From the NCBI GenBank assembly GCA_037142475.1, contig JBAXAR010000021.1:1-24317 (forward strand): DNA of 24,317 bases. Reading direction: 5' to 3'. Positions 13,662-21,229 of the stretch are shown piece after piece. This DNA is from CAIUMH01 sp037142475. GTDB taxonomy: Bacteria; Actinomycetota; Acidimicrobiia; Acidimicrobiales; RAAP-2. Under the pieces are notes generated by a model. That model was not told the origin of the DNA. It worked only from the letters and a program-made list of their open reading frames with translations, and did no database searches. The number at the start of each line of letters is the position of its first letter. Position 1 is the stretch's first letter. Position numbers and translations under genes: made by a program.

Positions 13662-14805
13662 TCTCGCCTCATCGGTCTTCCTCGACCACGCAGCGGGATC
13701 GCCCCTGCGGCAATCGGTGGCGGCTGCGATGGCTGAAGCGACCGCGGGTCTTGTCCCAAATCCATCGGGAGCCCATCGATACGCACGTGCTACGAGGGCT
13801 GTCCTCGAAGAGGCGCGTGAGCGAATCGCAGCCGTGTTGGGAGTGAACTCGCGTGAAATCGTTCTCACCTCAGGGGGCACCGAGTCATGCAACCTCGCAC
13901 TCCTGGGCTCTCCGAAGCCCACCATGGTGGCGATCTCGGCCGTGGAACACGCAGCAGTCCGTGCGGGGGCAGAGCGAGCGGCCCGGGTCCATGGAGTTCC
14001 GTTCGTCGTTCTCCCCGTGACGACCGATGGCCTTGTGGATGTGGACCAGGCCATCGCGATGATCACCACTGGAGCGCTGGTCTCAGTCATGGCGGCGAAC
14101 AATGAGACTGGCGTTCTCCAACCCCTCGATGCACTCGTGGCGGCTGCGGAGGCATCGGGAAGAACGATGACACTCCACGTTGACGCCATCGCATCTGCTC
14201 CCACCAAGGACACCGCTGCCATTTCGTCAGGCGCGGCGATGATCTCTGTGGCCGCTCAAAAGCTAGGAGGCCCGGTGGGAACAGGGGTCCTCGTTGTGCG
14301 CTCAGGGCTCTCACTCGATCCGATGATCACTGGCGGAGGCCAAGAAGGCGGTCGGAGGGCAGGGACCGAAGATGTGGCTGGTGCGGTTGGCCTCGCCTGT
14401 GCGCTTGAAGAGGCCCGAGCCGAGCAAATCGCTGGTGCACCTCTCGTCATGAGAGGGCGACGGGATCGCCTCGAATCATTACTCCTTGATGCAGTGGCTG
14501 GCTCGTCGGTGACAGCGCAGCGCTCCGAGCGACTCGATGGCCACGCTCATCTGACGTTCGAGGGGATTCGCAGCGAGGAGCTGCTTGTCTTGCTTGATCG
14601 GGAAGGAATCGCGGCCTCGGCGGGAGCAGCCTGCGCCTCGGGAGCCCCTCAGGCGAGTCACGTCCTCCTCGCGATGGGGGTGGATCCGCAACGGGCCCGA
14701 GGTGCGCTTCGGATGACGCTTGCGACGACGACCACCGATGATGACGTGGCGCGCGCTGCGGCGGCAGTGATCCGCTCGATCGAGGCGCTCACAGCGCAAC
14801 GATGA
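13654..14805 (+). CDS. Cysteine desulfurase (NifS/IscS family)
   Basis: This PLP enzyme of 383 residues converts cysteine to alanine and passes sulfur as an enzyme persulfide. FLDHAAGSP sits at 9-17, TSGGTESCNLAL at 72-83, and VEH with PLP-stacking His99 at 97-99. Asp177 lies in HVDAIA, PLP Lys203 in AAQKLGG and persulfide Cys327 in ASAGAACASG. Two PLP-pocket positions differ from IscS: the Gln three residues after the Asp is Ala180, and the His before the Lys is Gln202. No ATG or GTG precedes the conserved start, so TTG 13654 (or 13651) is the probable start, overlapping the ALDH stop by 8 bp; ATG 13570 would add 28 unlikely residues inside the ALDH gene. Placement 39 bp before mnmA indicates a role in tRNA thiolation. 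Confidence 0.88.
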   Translation: MPDLASSVFLDHAAGSPLRQSVAAAMAEATAGLVPNPSGAHRYARATRAVLEEARERIAAVLGVNSREIVLTSGGTESCNLALLGSPKPTMVAISAVEHAAVRAGAERAARVHGVPFVVLPVTTDGLVDVDQAIAMITTGALVSVMAANNETGVLQPLDALVAAAEASGRTMTLHVDAIASAPTKDTAAISSGAAMISVAAQKLGGPVGTGVLVVRSGLSLDPMITGGGQEGGRRAGTEDVAGAVGLACALEEARAEQIAGAPLVMRGRRDRLESLLLDAVAGSSVTAQRSERLDGHAHLTFEGIRSEELLVLLDREGIAASAGAACASGAPQASHVLLAMGVDPQRARGALRMTLATTTTDDDVARAAAAVIRSIEALTAQR

Positions 14806-14844
14806 TCGGTGTCGGGCGTCGCTGGCCGGTGGCAGACTAACGGT

Positions 14845-15894
14845 GTGAGAGTGCTTGTTGCGATGTCGGGAGGCGTGGATTCGTCCGTGGCCGCATCGAT
14901 GCTTGTTGAGCAGGGCCACGAGGTCACCGGGGTCACGCTGAAACTCTGGGGTGGGCCTTCGGACTCGGGCTGCTGCTCGGTTGCTGACGTCGAGGACGCA
15001 CGCCACGTCGCCGCCCAACTCGCCATCGATCACCATGTCTTCAACATGGGCGAGGAGTTCGAGGAGCATGTCGTGGCCCCGTACGTGGCTGCCCACGCTG
15101 CGGGCCACACGCCAAATCCTTGTGTCGAGTGCAATCGACATCTCAAGTTCGACGCCCTGCTTGAGGTAAGCCGGCGGCTCGGGTTTGAGGCTCTCGCCAC
15201 GGGCCACCATGCCCAGGTCGTTCGCCACGATGGTGTCACCGAGCTTCGCCGAGGGGCGGATGGTGCAAAAGATCAGTCCTACGTCCTGTCGATGCTCGAG
15301 CAGGAACAACTGTCCGAGATCCTTCTCCCGATTGGCTCGATGACAAAGACCGACGTGCGCGATCACGCGTCAGCCCGTGGCCTCCGCACCTCGAACAAGG
15401 CGGAAAGTCAGGACACGTGCTTCATCGAGTCCTCGGGGGGACGGCGCCGTTTCCTCGCCGAGCGAAGCACGCTGCATCAGGGAGCGATCATCGAGCAGGC
15501 GACCGGTCGGGTCGTTGGTTCGATTGATGATCTTGAGCTCGTCACCGTCGGCCAGCGCCAGCGGCTCGGCGTCGATGAGAACGGAGAGCGCCGCGTGGCG
15601 GTGAAGATCGACATCGGACGTCGGGCGGTCCTCGTGGCCTCACCTGCGGATTCGCTGATCTCCGAAGTGGCGATCGACCTTGGCACTACGACCGCCACCA
15701 CTGGCTCTCTCGAGGATCGTGAAGCGGTGCTCGTCCAGTTTCGCTCCCACGGAGAGGCGGTCGCTGGGACGCTTCAGGGTGATCGAGTGATCCTGGACAC
15801 CCCGATCAATCCCGTGGCTTCCGGCCAGACCGCTGCGTTCTACGATCCGGCCGATCCGGCTCGAGTCCTCGGTAGTGCACTCGTCCGATCGTGA
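14845..15894 (+). CDS. mnmA: tRNA-specific 2-thiouridylase MnmA
   Basis: This protein has 349 residues from GTG 14845. MnmA adenylates U34 of Lys, Glu and Gln tRNAs and replaces O2 with sulfur from a persulfide donor. The PP-loop ATPase motif SGGVDSS is at 8-14. The catalytic cysteines are Cys93 in NPCVECNRHLKF and Cys192 in SQDTCF. DQSYVL at 143-148 and GRVVG and TVGQRQRLG in the central domain follow. GTG 14845 gives the canonical MRVLVAMSGG start; an earlier in-frame GTG at 14809 would add 12 residues. The upstream cysteine desulfurase is its likely sulfur donor, as in Bacillus subtilis YrvO-MnmA, with no TusA relay visible. The stop overlaps the ligA GTG by 4 bp. Confidence 0.97.
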   Translation: MRVLVAMSGGVDSSVAASMLVEQGHEVTGVTLKLWGGPSDSGCCSVADVEDARHVAAQLAIDHHVFNMGEEFEEHVVAPYVAAHAAGHTPNPCVECNRHLKFDALLEVSRRLGFEALATGHHAQVVRHDGVTELRRGADGAKDQSYVLSMLEQEQLSEILLPIGSMTKTDVRDHASARGLRTSNKAESQDTCFIESSGGRRRFLAERSTLHQGAIIEQATGRVVGSIDDLELVTVGQRQRLGVDENGERRVAVKIDIGRRAVLVASPADSLISEVAIDLGTTTATTGSLEDREAVLVQFRSHGEAVAGTLQGDRVILDTPINPVASGQTAAFYDPADPARVLGSALVRS

Positions 15895-17966
15895 TCCTCG
15901 ATGGTCTTCCCGAGGCTTCCGTCGAGAGAATCGCGGTGCTCCGTCAGCTCGTGGCACATCACAATGAGCGCTACCACGCACTCGACGAACCAGAGATTCC
16001 GGATGCCGACTTCGACGTCCTCGTCACCGAGCTTCGCCGCCTAGAGGCCGAGCACCCTGATCTGGCTGATGCGGCAAGCCCCTCGACGTCGGTGGGGGCA
16101 GCTCCGTCGGGACTCTTCTCCCCAGTCATCCACCAGGTTCCAATGATGAGCCTGGACAACGCCTTTGATGATGAGGAGATCAGGGCATGGGGCGGACGTC
16201 TGGCCCGAGCGCTGGACCGGGAGTCCGTCGACGATCTGGTCTTTTCGGTTGAGCCGAAGGTTGACGGCGTAGCGATCTCGATTACCTACGTCGCAGGTCG
16301 ACTGACGTTGGCAGCGACCCGTGGGGATGGGGTGACGGGGGAGGACGTCACCGCCAACATCGCCACCATCGCCTCGATTCCGCACCAGCTCGACTCGAAT
16401 GACGGTCCGCTGCCCGGCGTCCTTGAGGTCAGGGGAGAGGTGTACCTCCCCACGGCAGACTTCGCATCCCTCAACGAGCGCCAGATCTCCCTCGGGGCGA
16501 AGCCCTTCGTCAATCCCCGTAATGCCACCGCAGGCTCATTGCGCCAGAAGGATCCTGCAGTGACGGCGACCCGACCACTCGCCCTTCTCGCCTACCAGGT
16601 CGGCTTCATCGATGGTGAACCCGAGGGGAGCCACTTCTTGGCGCAGTCCCACCGAGCAGTCCTCGCAGCGCTGCGTACGGCGGGGATCCCGACATCGCCG
16701 GATGTGGCGTCAGTGACCGGCGTCGACGCCGTCATTGAGCGGTGTCACGACCTTGAACGGCGCCGTCACGACCTCGGGTACGAGATCGATGGTGTCGTGA
16801 TCAAGGTTGATGACCTTGGGCTGCGCCAGCAAGCTGGCTCTACCAGCCGGGCGCCGCGATGGGCCTTGGCTCGCAAACTCGCACCCGAGGAGCGCTCCAC
16901 GCTCCTTGTCGACATTGAGGTTTCGATCGGTCGGACGGGCCGCGTCACTCCGTTTGCAGTTCTCGAGCCGGTGTTCGTCGGTGGCTCGACCGTGACCTTC
17001 GCCACGCTTCACAACGAGGATCAGGTCGCAGCGAAAGACGTTCGACCGGGCGACGTCGTGGTGGTTCATAAGGCGGGCGACGTGATCCCCGAGGTGGTGG
17101 GTCCTGTCCTCGCCGGCGACGAGCGGCGCCCTCCCCGGTGGTCATTCCCTGTCCTGTGCCCGACCTGCGCTGGACCGCTGGTGCGTCTCGAGGGCGAATC
17201 GGACACCTATTGCGTGAATCTCGATTGCCCCGCTCAGCGGACACAGCGTCTCTCTCACTTTGCCTCGCGTGGCGCCATGGATATTGAGGGCCTTGGAGAG
17301 AAGGTTGTCGAGCGCCTCACTGAGGCCGGCCTTGTCGGTGACGTGGCCGATCTCTTCATCATTGACGAAGCGGCACTGACCACCCTTGAGGGCATGGGCG
17401 AGATTTCGGCACGCAACCTCCTGACGGCTATCGAACTGGCCAAGGCTCAGCCGCTCTCGAGACTGCTGGTGGGTCTTGGGATTCGACATCTTGGTCCGAT
17501 CGGCGCCCGCCAGGTCGCTCGTTCGCTGGTCGACCTCGCCTCAGTTCGATTAGCTGCTGTCGACACACTTTCGGCCATCGAACAGGTTGGTCCGATCATC
17601 GCTGAGTCGGTGGTGGCTTTCATGGCCAACGAAGCAAACGCGGTTGTTCTCGACCGCCTCGTCTCCTACGGGCTCACCCTGATCGAGCCTGGAGCTGCGG
17701 GGCCGGTCACCGCTGGCCCTCTCGCAGGAAAGACCGTGGTGGTGACGGGGGCAATCCCGGGGATGACCCGAGAGGACGCTGATGCTGCGGTCGAACAAGC
17801 TGGAGGCAAACCGACTGGCTCGGTCTCGAAGAAGACCTACTGCGTCGTTGTAGGGGAGGCTCCGGGAGCGTCGAAGGTGACCAAGGCCGAGGCACTTGGA
17901 ATTCCCATGGTGCCTGGGACGTCGTTTGCTGCGCTGCTCGCGACGGGGGCAATTCCCTCCGAGTAG
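15891..17966 (+). CDS. ligA: NAD-dependent DNA ligase LigA
   Basis: This 691-residue ligase seals nicks in replication and repair. The Ia domain has HHNERYHALDEPEIPDADFD near 23-42. The adenylation domain carries Lys123 in VEPKVDG, TRGDGVTGEDVT at 143-154 and EVRGEVYLP. The OB fold has VSIGRTGRVTPFAVLEPV. The zinc finger uses Cys423, Cys426, Cys441 and Cys446. Helix-hairpin-helix repeats include GLGEKVVERL and GMGEISARNLL, and the C-terminal BRCT domain (about residues 605-685) starts at LAGKTVVVTGAIPGMTREDA. All parts are complete and normal in length. GTG 15891 overlaps the mnmA stop (GTGA), so translation is coupled. Confidence 0.97.
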   Translation: MILDGLPEASVERIAVLRQLVAHHNERYHALDEPEIPDADFDVLVTELRRLEAEHPDLADAASPSTSVGAAPSGLFSPVIHQVPMMSLDNAFDDEEIRAWGGRLARALDRESVDDLVFSVEPKVDGVAISITYVAGRLTLAATRGDGVTGEDVTANIATIASIPHQLDSNDGPLPGVLEVRGEVYLPTADFASLNERQISLGAKPFVNPRNATAGSLRQKDPAVTATRPLALLAYQVGFIDGEPEGSHFLAQSHRAVLAALRTAGIPTSPDVASVTGVDAVIERCHDLERRRHDLGYEIDGVVIKVDDLGLRQQAGSTSRAPRWALARKLAPEERSTLLVDIEVSIGRTGRVTPFAVLEPVFVGGSTVTFATLHNEDQVAAKDVRPGDVVVVHKAGDVIPEVVGPVLAGDERRPPRWSFPVLCPTCAGPLVRLEGESDTYCVNLDCPAQRTQRLSHFASRGAMDIEGLGEKVVERLTEAGLVGDVADLFIIDEAALTTLEGMGEISARNLLTAIELAKAQPLSRLLVGLGIRHLGPIGARQVARSLVDLASVRLAAVDTLSAIEQVGPIIAESVVAFMANEANAVVLDRLVSYGLTLIEPGAAGPVTAGPLAGKTVVVTGAIPGMTREDADAAVEQAGGKPTGSVSKKTYCVVVGEAPGASKVTKAEALGIPMVPGTSFAALLATGAIPSE

Positions 17967-17998
17967 GTGGTGTCCACCGGCACGCGAGGGTGGGTCGG

Positions 17999-18004
17999 TA
18001 GGTT
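17999..18004 (+). promoter_or_regulatory. Candidate -10 box (TAGGTT) and SD for the kinase gene
   Basis: GGTAGGTT at 17997-18004 lies 10 bases before ATG 18015, and GAGGAG at 18006-18011 sits close to that ATG. This supports ATG 18015 over the in-frame GTG 17967/17970, which directly abut the ligA stop, and allows kinase expression independent of ligA. Confidence 0.4.
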
Positions 18005-18014
18005 TGAGGAGTCG

Positions 18015-19955
18015 ATGCCACTCCCTTCTGAACTCCTCGGGACCACGCTTGGTGGTCGCTATCGCCTTGAGAGCGTGCTGGGAACGGGCGCGTCGGCGAT
18101 TGTCTTTCTGGCCCACGACACGACGCTTGAGCGTCGTGTGGCGATCAAGTTGCTTCAGCCAGCCCTTGCCGAAGATCAGGCGTTTCTGAAGCGGTTCAGG
18201 GCTGAGGCCCGTTCGGTGGCCGCCCTCAACCACCCCAATGTGCTTCGGGTGTTCGACTGGGGTGAGCAGGACGGCGTTCCCTACCTCGTGACCGAGTTGC
18301 TCGCCGGCGGTTCACTCAAGGATCTCCTCGATGCAGGAGTACGCCTCTCACATGAGCAGGCGGCCTCGGTCGGGGAACAGGCTGCTGCTGGCCTCGCCTA
18401 TGCCCACGCCCGAGGGCTGGTCCACCGTGACGTGAAGCCAGCGAACCTCCTGTTTGACGACGAGGGGCGGGTCAGAGTTACTGACTTTGGAGTGGCGAGG
18501 GCGCTGGCCGAGGCCAGTTGGACCGAGCCAGCAGGAGCGATGATCGGGACGGTCCGCTACGCATCACCCGAGCAAGCCGAGGGTCTGAGTGTCGACGGGA
18601 AGGCCGACGTGTACTCGTTGAGTCTCGTGCTCTTCGAGGCGCTCAGTGGTGTTGTCCCCTTTGCTGCTGACACGCCGGTGGCGACCCTCAGGGCGCGAGT
18701 GGGACAACCACTGCCGCATGACCCGAGCCTCGGATCGCTCGACATCGTTTTGGCACAGGCGGCATCGCCTGACCACGACACCCGTCTTGACGCAGCGACC
18801 TTCGAACAGCGACTCTCATCGCTGGCATCCACCCTCCCGCCCCCAATGCCAATCCCGATTCAGATCCACGGAGAACTGAACGCCAGCCAGGATGACGGCG
18901 AGCAATTCCGGGCGCCAACGGTCGACGAGCTGACCATGGCCACGCCGGTTGTCCAGGGAGGCCGATCGTCCAGTCCAAGTACGCCGTTCGATGGTGACGC
19001 GGATCAAGATCGCACGGTGGTCGGACAGCCGAGGGAGACCTTGGCGAGACCACGGAAACGGCGCTGGCCCTGGGTAGTAGCGATCTCGGTGATCCTGGCG
19101 CTGCTCGGAGCCGGGTTCGCAGTTGTTGCTGTCTCCACGAAGCTCTTCGTCCCCAACGTGACAGTTCCCAAGGTGAAGGGTGACTCGGTCGAACAGGCAC
19201 GAAAGGCGCTGGCGTCGGCACACCTCGAAGTCGTCTTCCAGCCAAGCGTGTTCTCGATCACCATTCCCGACGGGCACGTGATCCTCCAGCAGCCCAAGGC
19301 AGGCACTGTCCTCAAGCAGGGATCCACGATTCGGATCGTGGCATCACGTGGGCTGCCTCCTGTCACGGTGCCCTCGTTCGCGGGTCTTGATTGTGCAGCG
19401 GCACAGGCAGCACTCACGACGGTCCATCTCACCGGTGTCTGTCCTCCCGAGGCGGCCACGTTCAGCGCCACTGTGCCGCTCGACCAGGTCATTAGCTATC
19501 GACGTGCTGGGGTCGAGAACCCGCCATCGGTGAGCTACGGATCGAGCGTCAAGCTCATTATTTCCAAGGGCCCGCCACCTGTCCCCGTCCCTCAGGTGTC
19601 GGGGACCTTCGCTCAGGCGGAGAGCATCCTTGTGGGGGCGGGATTCAAGGTCGCCCAAGCCCAAGAATTCTCCACAACGGTGCCGTCCGGCCAAGTAACC
19701 CGGACCTCACCGGTCGTGGGGACGCCGATCCAGAAGGACACGACGGTGACCGTGTTCATCAGCCAAGGTCCGCCGCTCCAGAAGGTCCCAGACTTGACGG
19801 GCAAGACCGTGGCCTCGGCGACCCGTCAGCTCAGCGGGCTCGGACTCCGAGTTGGTGCCGTGTACGGTCCGCCAGGCGGACGGGTCTTCCAGACGTCGCC
19901 CGCCTCCGGCACCCCAAAGAAAGTTGGCTCGATCGTGAATCTTTACGTTCGATGA
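18015..19955 (+). CDS. Membrane Ser/Thr protein kinase with four PASTA domains (PknB-like)
   Basis: This single-pass receptor kinase has 646 residues from ATG 18015. The cytoplasmic kinase domain is at about 16-275: Gly-rich loop GTGASAIV 23-30, Lys45, HRDVKPAN 137-144, DFG 157-159, and GTVRYASPEQ 178-187 with activation-loop Thr179. A Thr-rich juxtamembrane stretch follows (TVDELTMAT, DQDRTVVGQ), possible phosphosites for FHA partners. Basic RPRKRR precedes one transmembrane helix at about 351-372. Four extracellular PASTA repeats occupy about 378-446, 447-517, 521-585 and 586-646; these bind muropeptides or lipid II in studied kinases. PASTA 2 holds Cys460 and Cys476, a possible disulfide. 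Unlike pknB loci of mycobacteria, no PBP, rodA or PstP phosphatase gene is adjacent. An earlier GTG 17967 is possible. Confidence 0.95.
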   Translation: MPLPSELLGTTLGGRYRLESVLGTGASAIVFLAHDTTLERRVAIKLLQPALAEDQAFLKRFRAEARSVAALNHPNVLRVFDWGEQDGVPYLVTELLAGGSLKDLLDAGVRLSHEQAASVGEQAAAGLAYAHARGLVHRDVKPANLLFDDEGRVRVTDFGVARALAEASWTEPAGAMIGTVRYASPEQAEGLSVDGKADVYSLSLVLFEALSGVVPFAADTPVATLRARVGQPLPHDPSLGSLDIVLAQAASPDHDTRLDAATFEQRLSSLASTLPPPMPIPIQIHGELNASQDDGEQFRAPTVDELTMATPVVQGGRSSSPSTPFDGDADQDRTVVGQPRETLARPRKRRWPWVVAISVILALLGAGFAVVAVSTKLFVPNVTVPKVKGDSVEQARKALASAHLEVVFQPSVFSITIPDGHVILQQPKAGTVLKQGSTIRIVASRGLPPVTVPSFAGLDCAAAQAALTTVHLTGVCPPEAATFSATVPLDQVISYRRAGVENPPSVSYGSSVKLIISKGPPPVPVPQVSGTFAQAESILVGAGFKVAQAQEFSTTVPSGQVTRTSPVVGTPIQKDTTVTVFISQGPPLQKVPDLTGKTVASATRQLSGLGLRVGAVYGPPGGRVFQTSPASGTPKKVGSIVNLYVR

Positions 19956-20263
19956 GTACCGAGAAGATCTGCGAACTCTGCGAGGCCGCCAAGCTCACCA
20001 CTTGGTACTTCGAGGACGACACCTGCTGGGTTGCTGACTGTGAGGTGTGCGATACCCCCATGGTGGTGTGGCGCCAGCATGGGATCGATCCCGGAGATGA
20101 CGTCGAGGCCTACATGCTCGAGCAGCTCGGAGCCGCCGCTGACAGCCGGTTCGGAGCGGGAGGCTGGTCCTTCGACCGGGTCATGCGTCAGATACCTGAT
20201 CACTTCCATGCTCATGCGCGGGATCCAGAGTGGTGGTTCCGGCTTCGCGGCATCACGCGCTGA
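19952..20263 (+). CDS. Small Cys-rich HIT-like protein of unknown function
   Basis: This 103-residue, probably cytoplasmic protein has an ATG overlapping the kinase stop by 4 bp (ATGA), so it is translationally coupled. It has an N-terminal CELC (Cys7, Cys10) and CWVADCEVC (Cys25, Cys30, Cys33), then the strand-like MVVWRQHG, a helical middle, and IPDHFHAHARDP at 81-92 with His84, His86 and His88. The order CxxC, then EDD plus a beta hairpin, then an H-x-H-x-H triplet resembles a compressed histidine-triad (HIT) protein, in which CxxC binds zinc and the His triad handles nucleotide phosphates. The body is shorter than a normal HIT domain of about 110-140 residues, and I recognise no named family. 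The HIT assignment is a hypothesis; a plain zinc-binding protein is the alternative. Confidence 0.75.
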   Translation: MSTEKICELCEAAKLTTWYFEDDTCWVADCEVCDTPMVVWRQHGIDPGDDVEAYMLEQLGAAADSRFGAGGWSFDRVMRQIPDHFHAHARDPEWWFRLRGITR

Positions 20264-20304
20264 GCCCCACGCCTCGGCCGATCGGGGACCCCGCCATCGG
20301 GCGG

Positions 20305-20310
20305 TAGGAT
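20305..20310 (+). promoter_or_regulatory. Candidate -10 box (TAGGAT) for the SDR-MFS operon
   Basis: GGTAGGAT at 20303-20310 would start transcription near 20317, giving a leader of about 34 nt with GAAGGGAG (20335-20342) 8 bases before ATG 20351. The 87-bp gap after the small HIT-like gene holds nothing else I can identify. Confidence 0.45.
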
Positions 20311-20350
20311 TGGGGCATTCTGATTTGTCACAACGAAGGGAGCCGGGGCC

Positions 20351-21229
20351 ATGGGCGCACTGGACGGACGGGTAGCGATCATCACCGGAGCAGGGCGAGG
20401 AATCGGGCGCGAGCACGCGCTGCTCTTCGCTTCCGAGGGCGCCAAGATTGTGGTCAATGACCTCGGAGGTGCGCTTGATGGCTCCGACGGAGAAGGATCA
20501 CCAGCTGAGCAGGTGGTCGCAGAGATCATCGCCATGGGTGGAGAGGCCGTTGCCAACCACGACAATGTTGCGGATTGGGCCGGTGCGAAGAACCTGATCG
20601 ACACAGCAGTCGACGCGTTCGGTGATCTGCATGTGCTGGTGAACAACGCTGGAAACCTTCGTGACCGCGTCCTGGTCAACATGAGCGAGGACGACTGGGA
20701 TGCCGTGATGCACGTCCACCTCAAGGGTCATTTCGCTCCCCTGCATCACGCAGCGAACTACTGGCGCGACCAGACCAAGGCGGGCAAGGACGTCAAGGCC
20801 TCGATTATTAACACCTCGTCAACCTCTGGTCTTCTGGGTAACCCCGGCCAGGGAAACTACGGTGCGGCCAAGGCTGGCATCGCCGCCCTGACCATCATCG
20901 CTGCGACGGAGCTGTCTCGCTATGGAATCCGGGTCAACGCGCTTGCCCCGAATGCCCGCACACGTATGACCGAGTCCGCTCCCGGTCTTGTTGACTTGGT
21001 CAAGGAGCCCGAGGACGCCGCCACGTTCGATGCGTGGGATCCCGCCAACATCTCGCCATTGGTCGGCTACCTCGCCACCGAGTCGTGCCCGGCTACCGGC
21101 AAAGTCTTCTTCGTTCTTGGAGGAACCGTGAGGAACTTCCAAGGGTGGACCCTCACCGAGACCATCGAGAAGGACGACCGCTGGACCGTGGCCGAACTGC
21201 AGGCGGAGATGCACCGGCTCGGAGCGTGA
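20351..21229 (+). CDS. SDR family 3-hydroxyacyl-CoA dehydrogenase-like oxidoreductase
   Basis: This 292-residue SDR is longer than classical 250-residue members because of a C-terminal extension. Motifs are ITGAGRGIG at 11-19, then VNDLGGALDG at 35-44, a pattern typical of the dehydrogenase part of peroxisomal-type multifunctional enzyme 2 and its bacterial homologues. VNNAG is at 97-101. The catalytic set is Ser157, Tyr170 and Lys174 in GNYGAAK. NALAPNARTRMTE follows. Probable role: NAD(P)-dependent oxidation of a (3R)-hydroxyacyl-CoA or a steroid-like hydroxyl in lipid degradation (inference from family). ATG 20351 has a good ribosome site. Its stop overlaps the GTG of the MFS gene, so the two are co-translated. 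Confidence 0.92.
   Translation: MGALDGRVAIITGAGRGIGREHALLFASEGAKIVVNDLGGALDGSDGEGSPAEQVVAEIIAMGGEAVANHDNVADWAGAKNLIDTAVDAFGDLHVLVNNAGNLRDRVLVNMSEDDWDAVMHVHLKGHFAPLHHAANYWRDQTKAGKDVKASIINTSSTSGLLGNPGQGNYGAAKAGIAALTIIAATELSRYGIRVNALAPNARTRMTESAPGLVDLVKEPEDAATFDAWDPANISPLVGYLATESCPATGKVFFVLGGTVRNFQGWTLTETIEKDDRWTVAELQAEMHRLGA

Noticed and set aside
13485..14222. 245-residue frame antisense to the ALDH and cysteine desulfurase
   Set aside because: It has low-complexity Ala/Ser/Arg/Thr composition and no domain, and the plus-strand genes are fully conserved here.
21034..21225. Upstream extension of the MFS reading frame inside the SDR gene
   Set aside because: The 64 extra residues are Arg-rich shadow sequence; GTG 21226 overlapping the SDR stop is the natural start.
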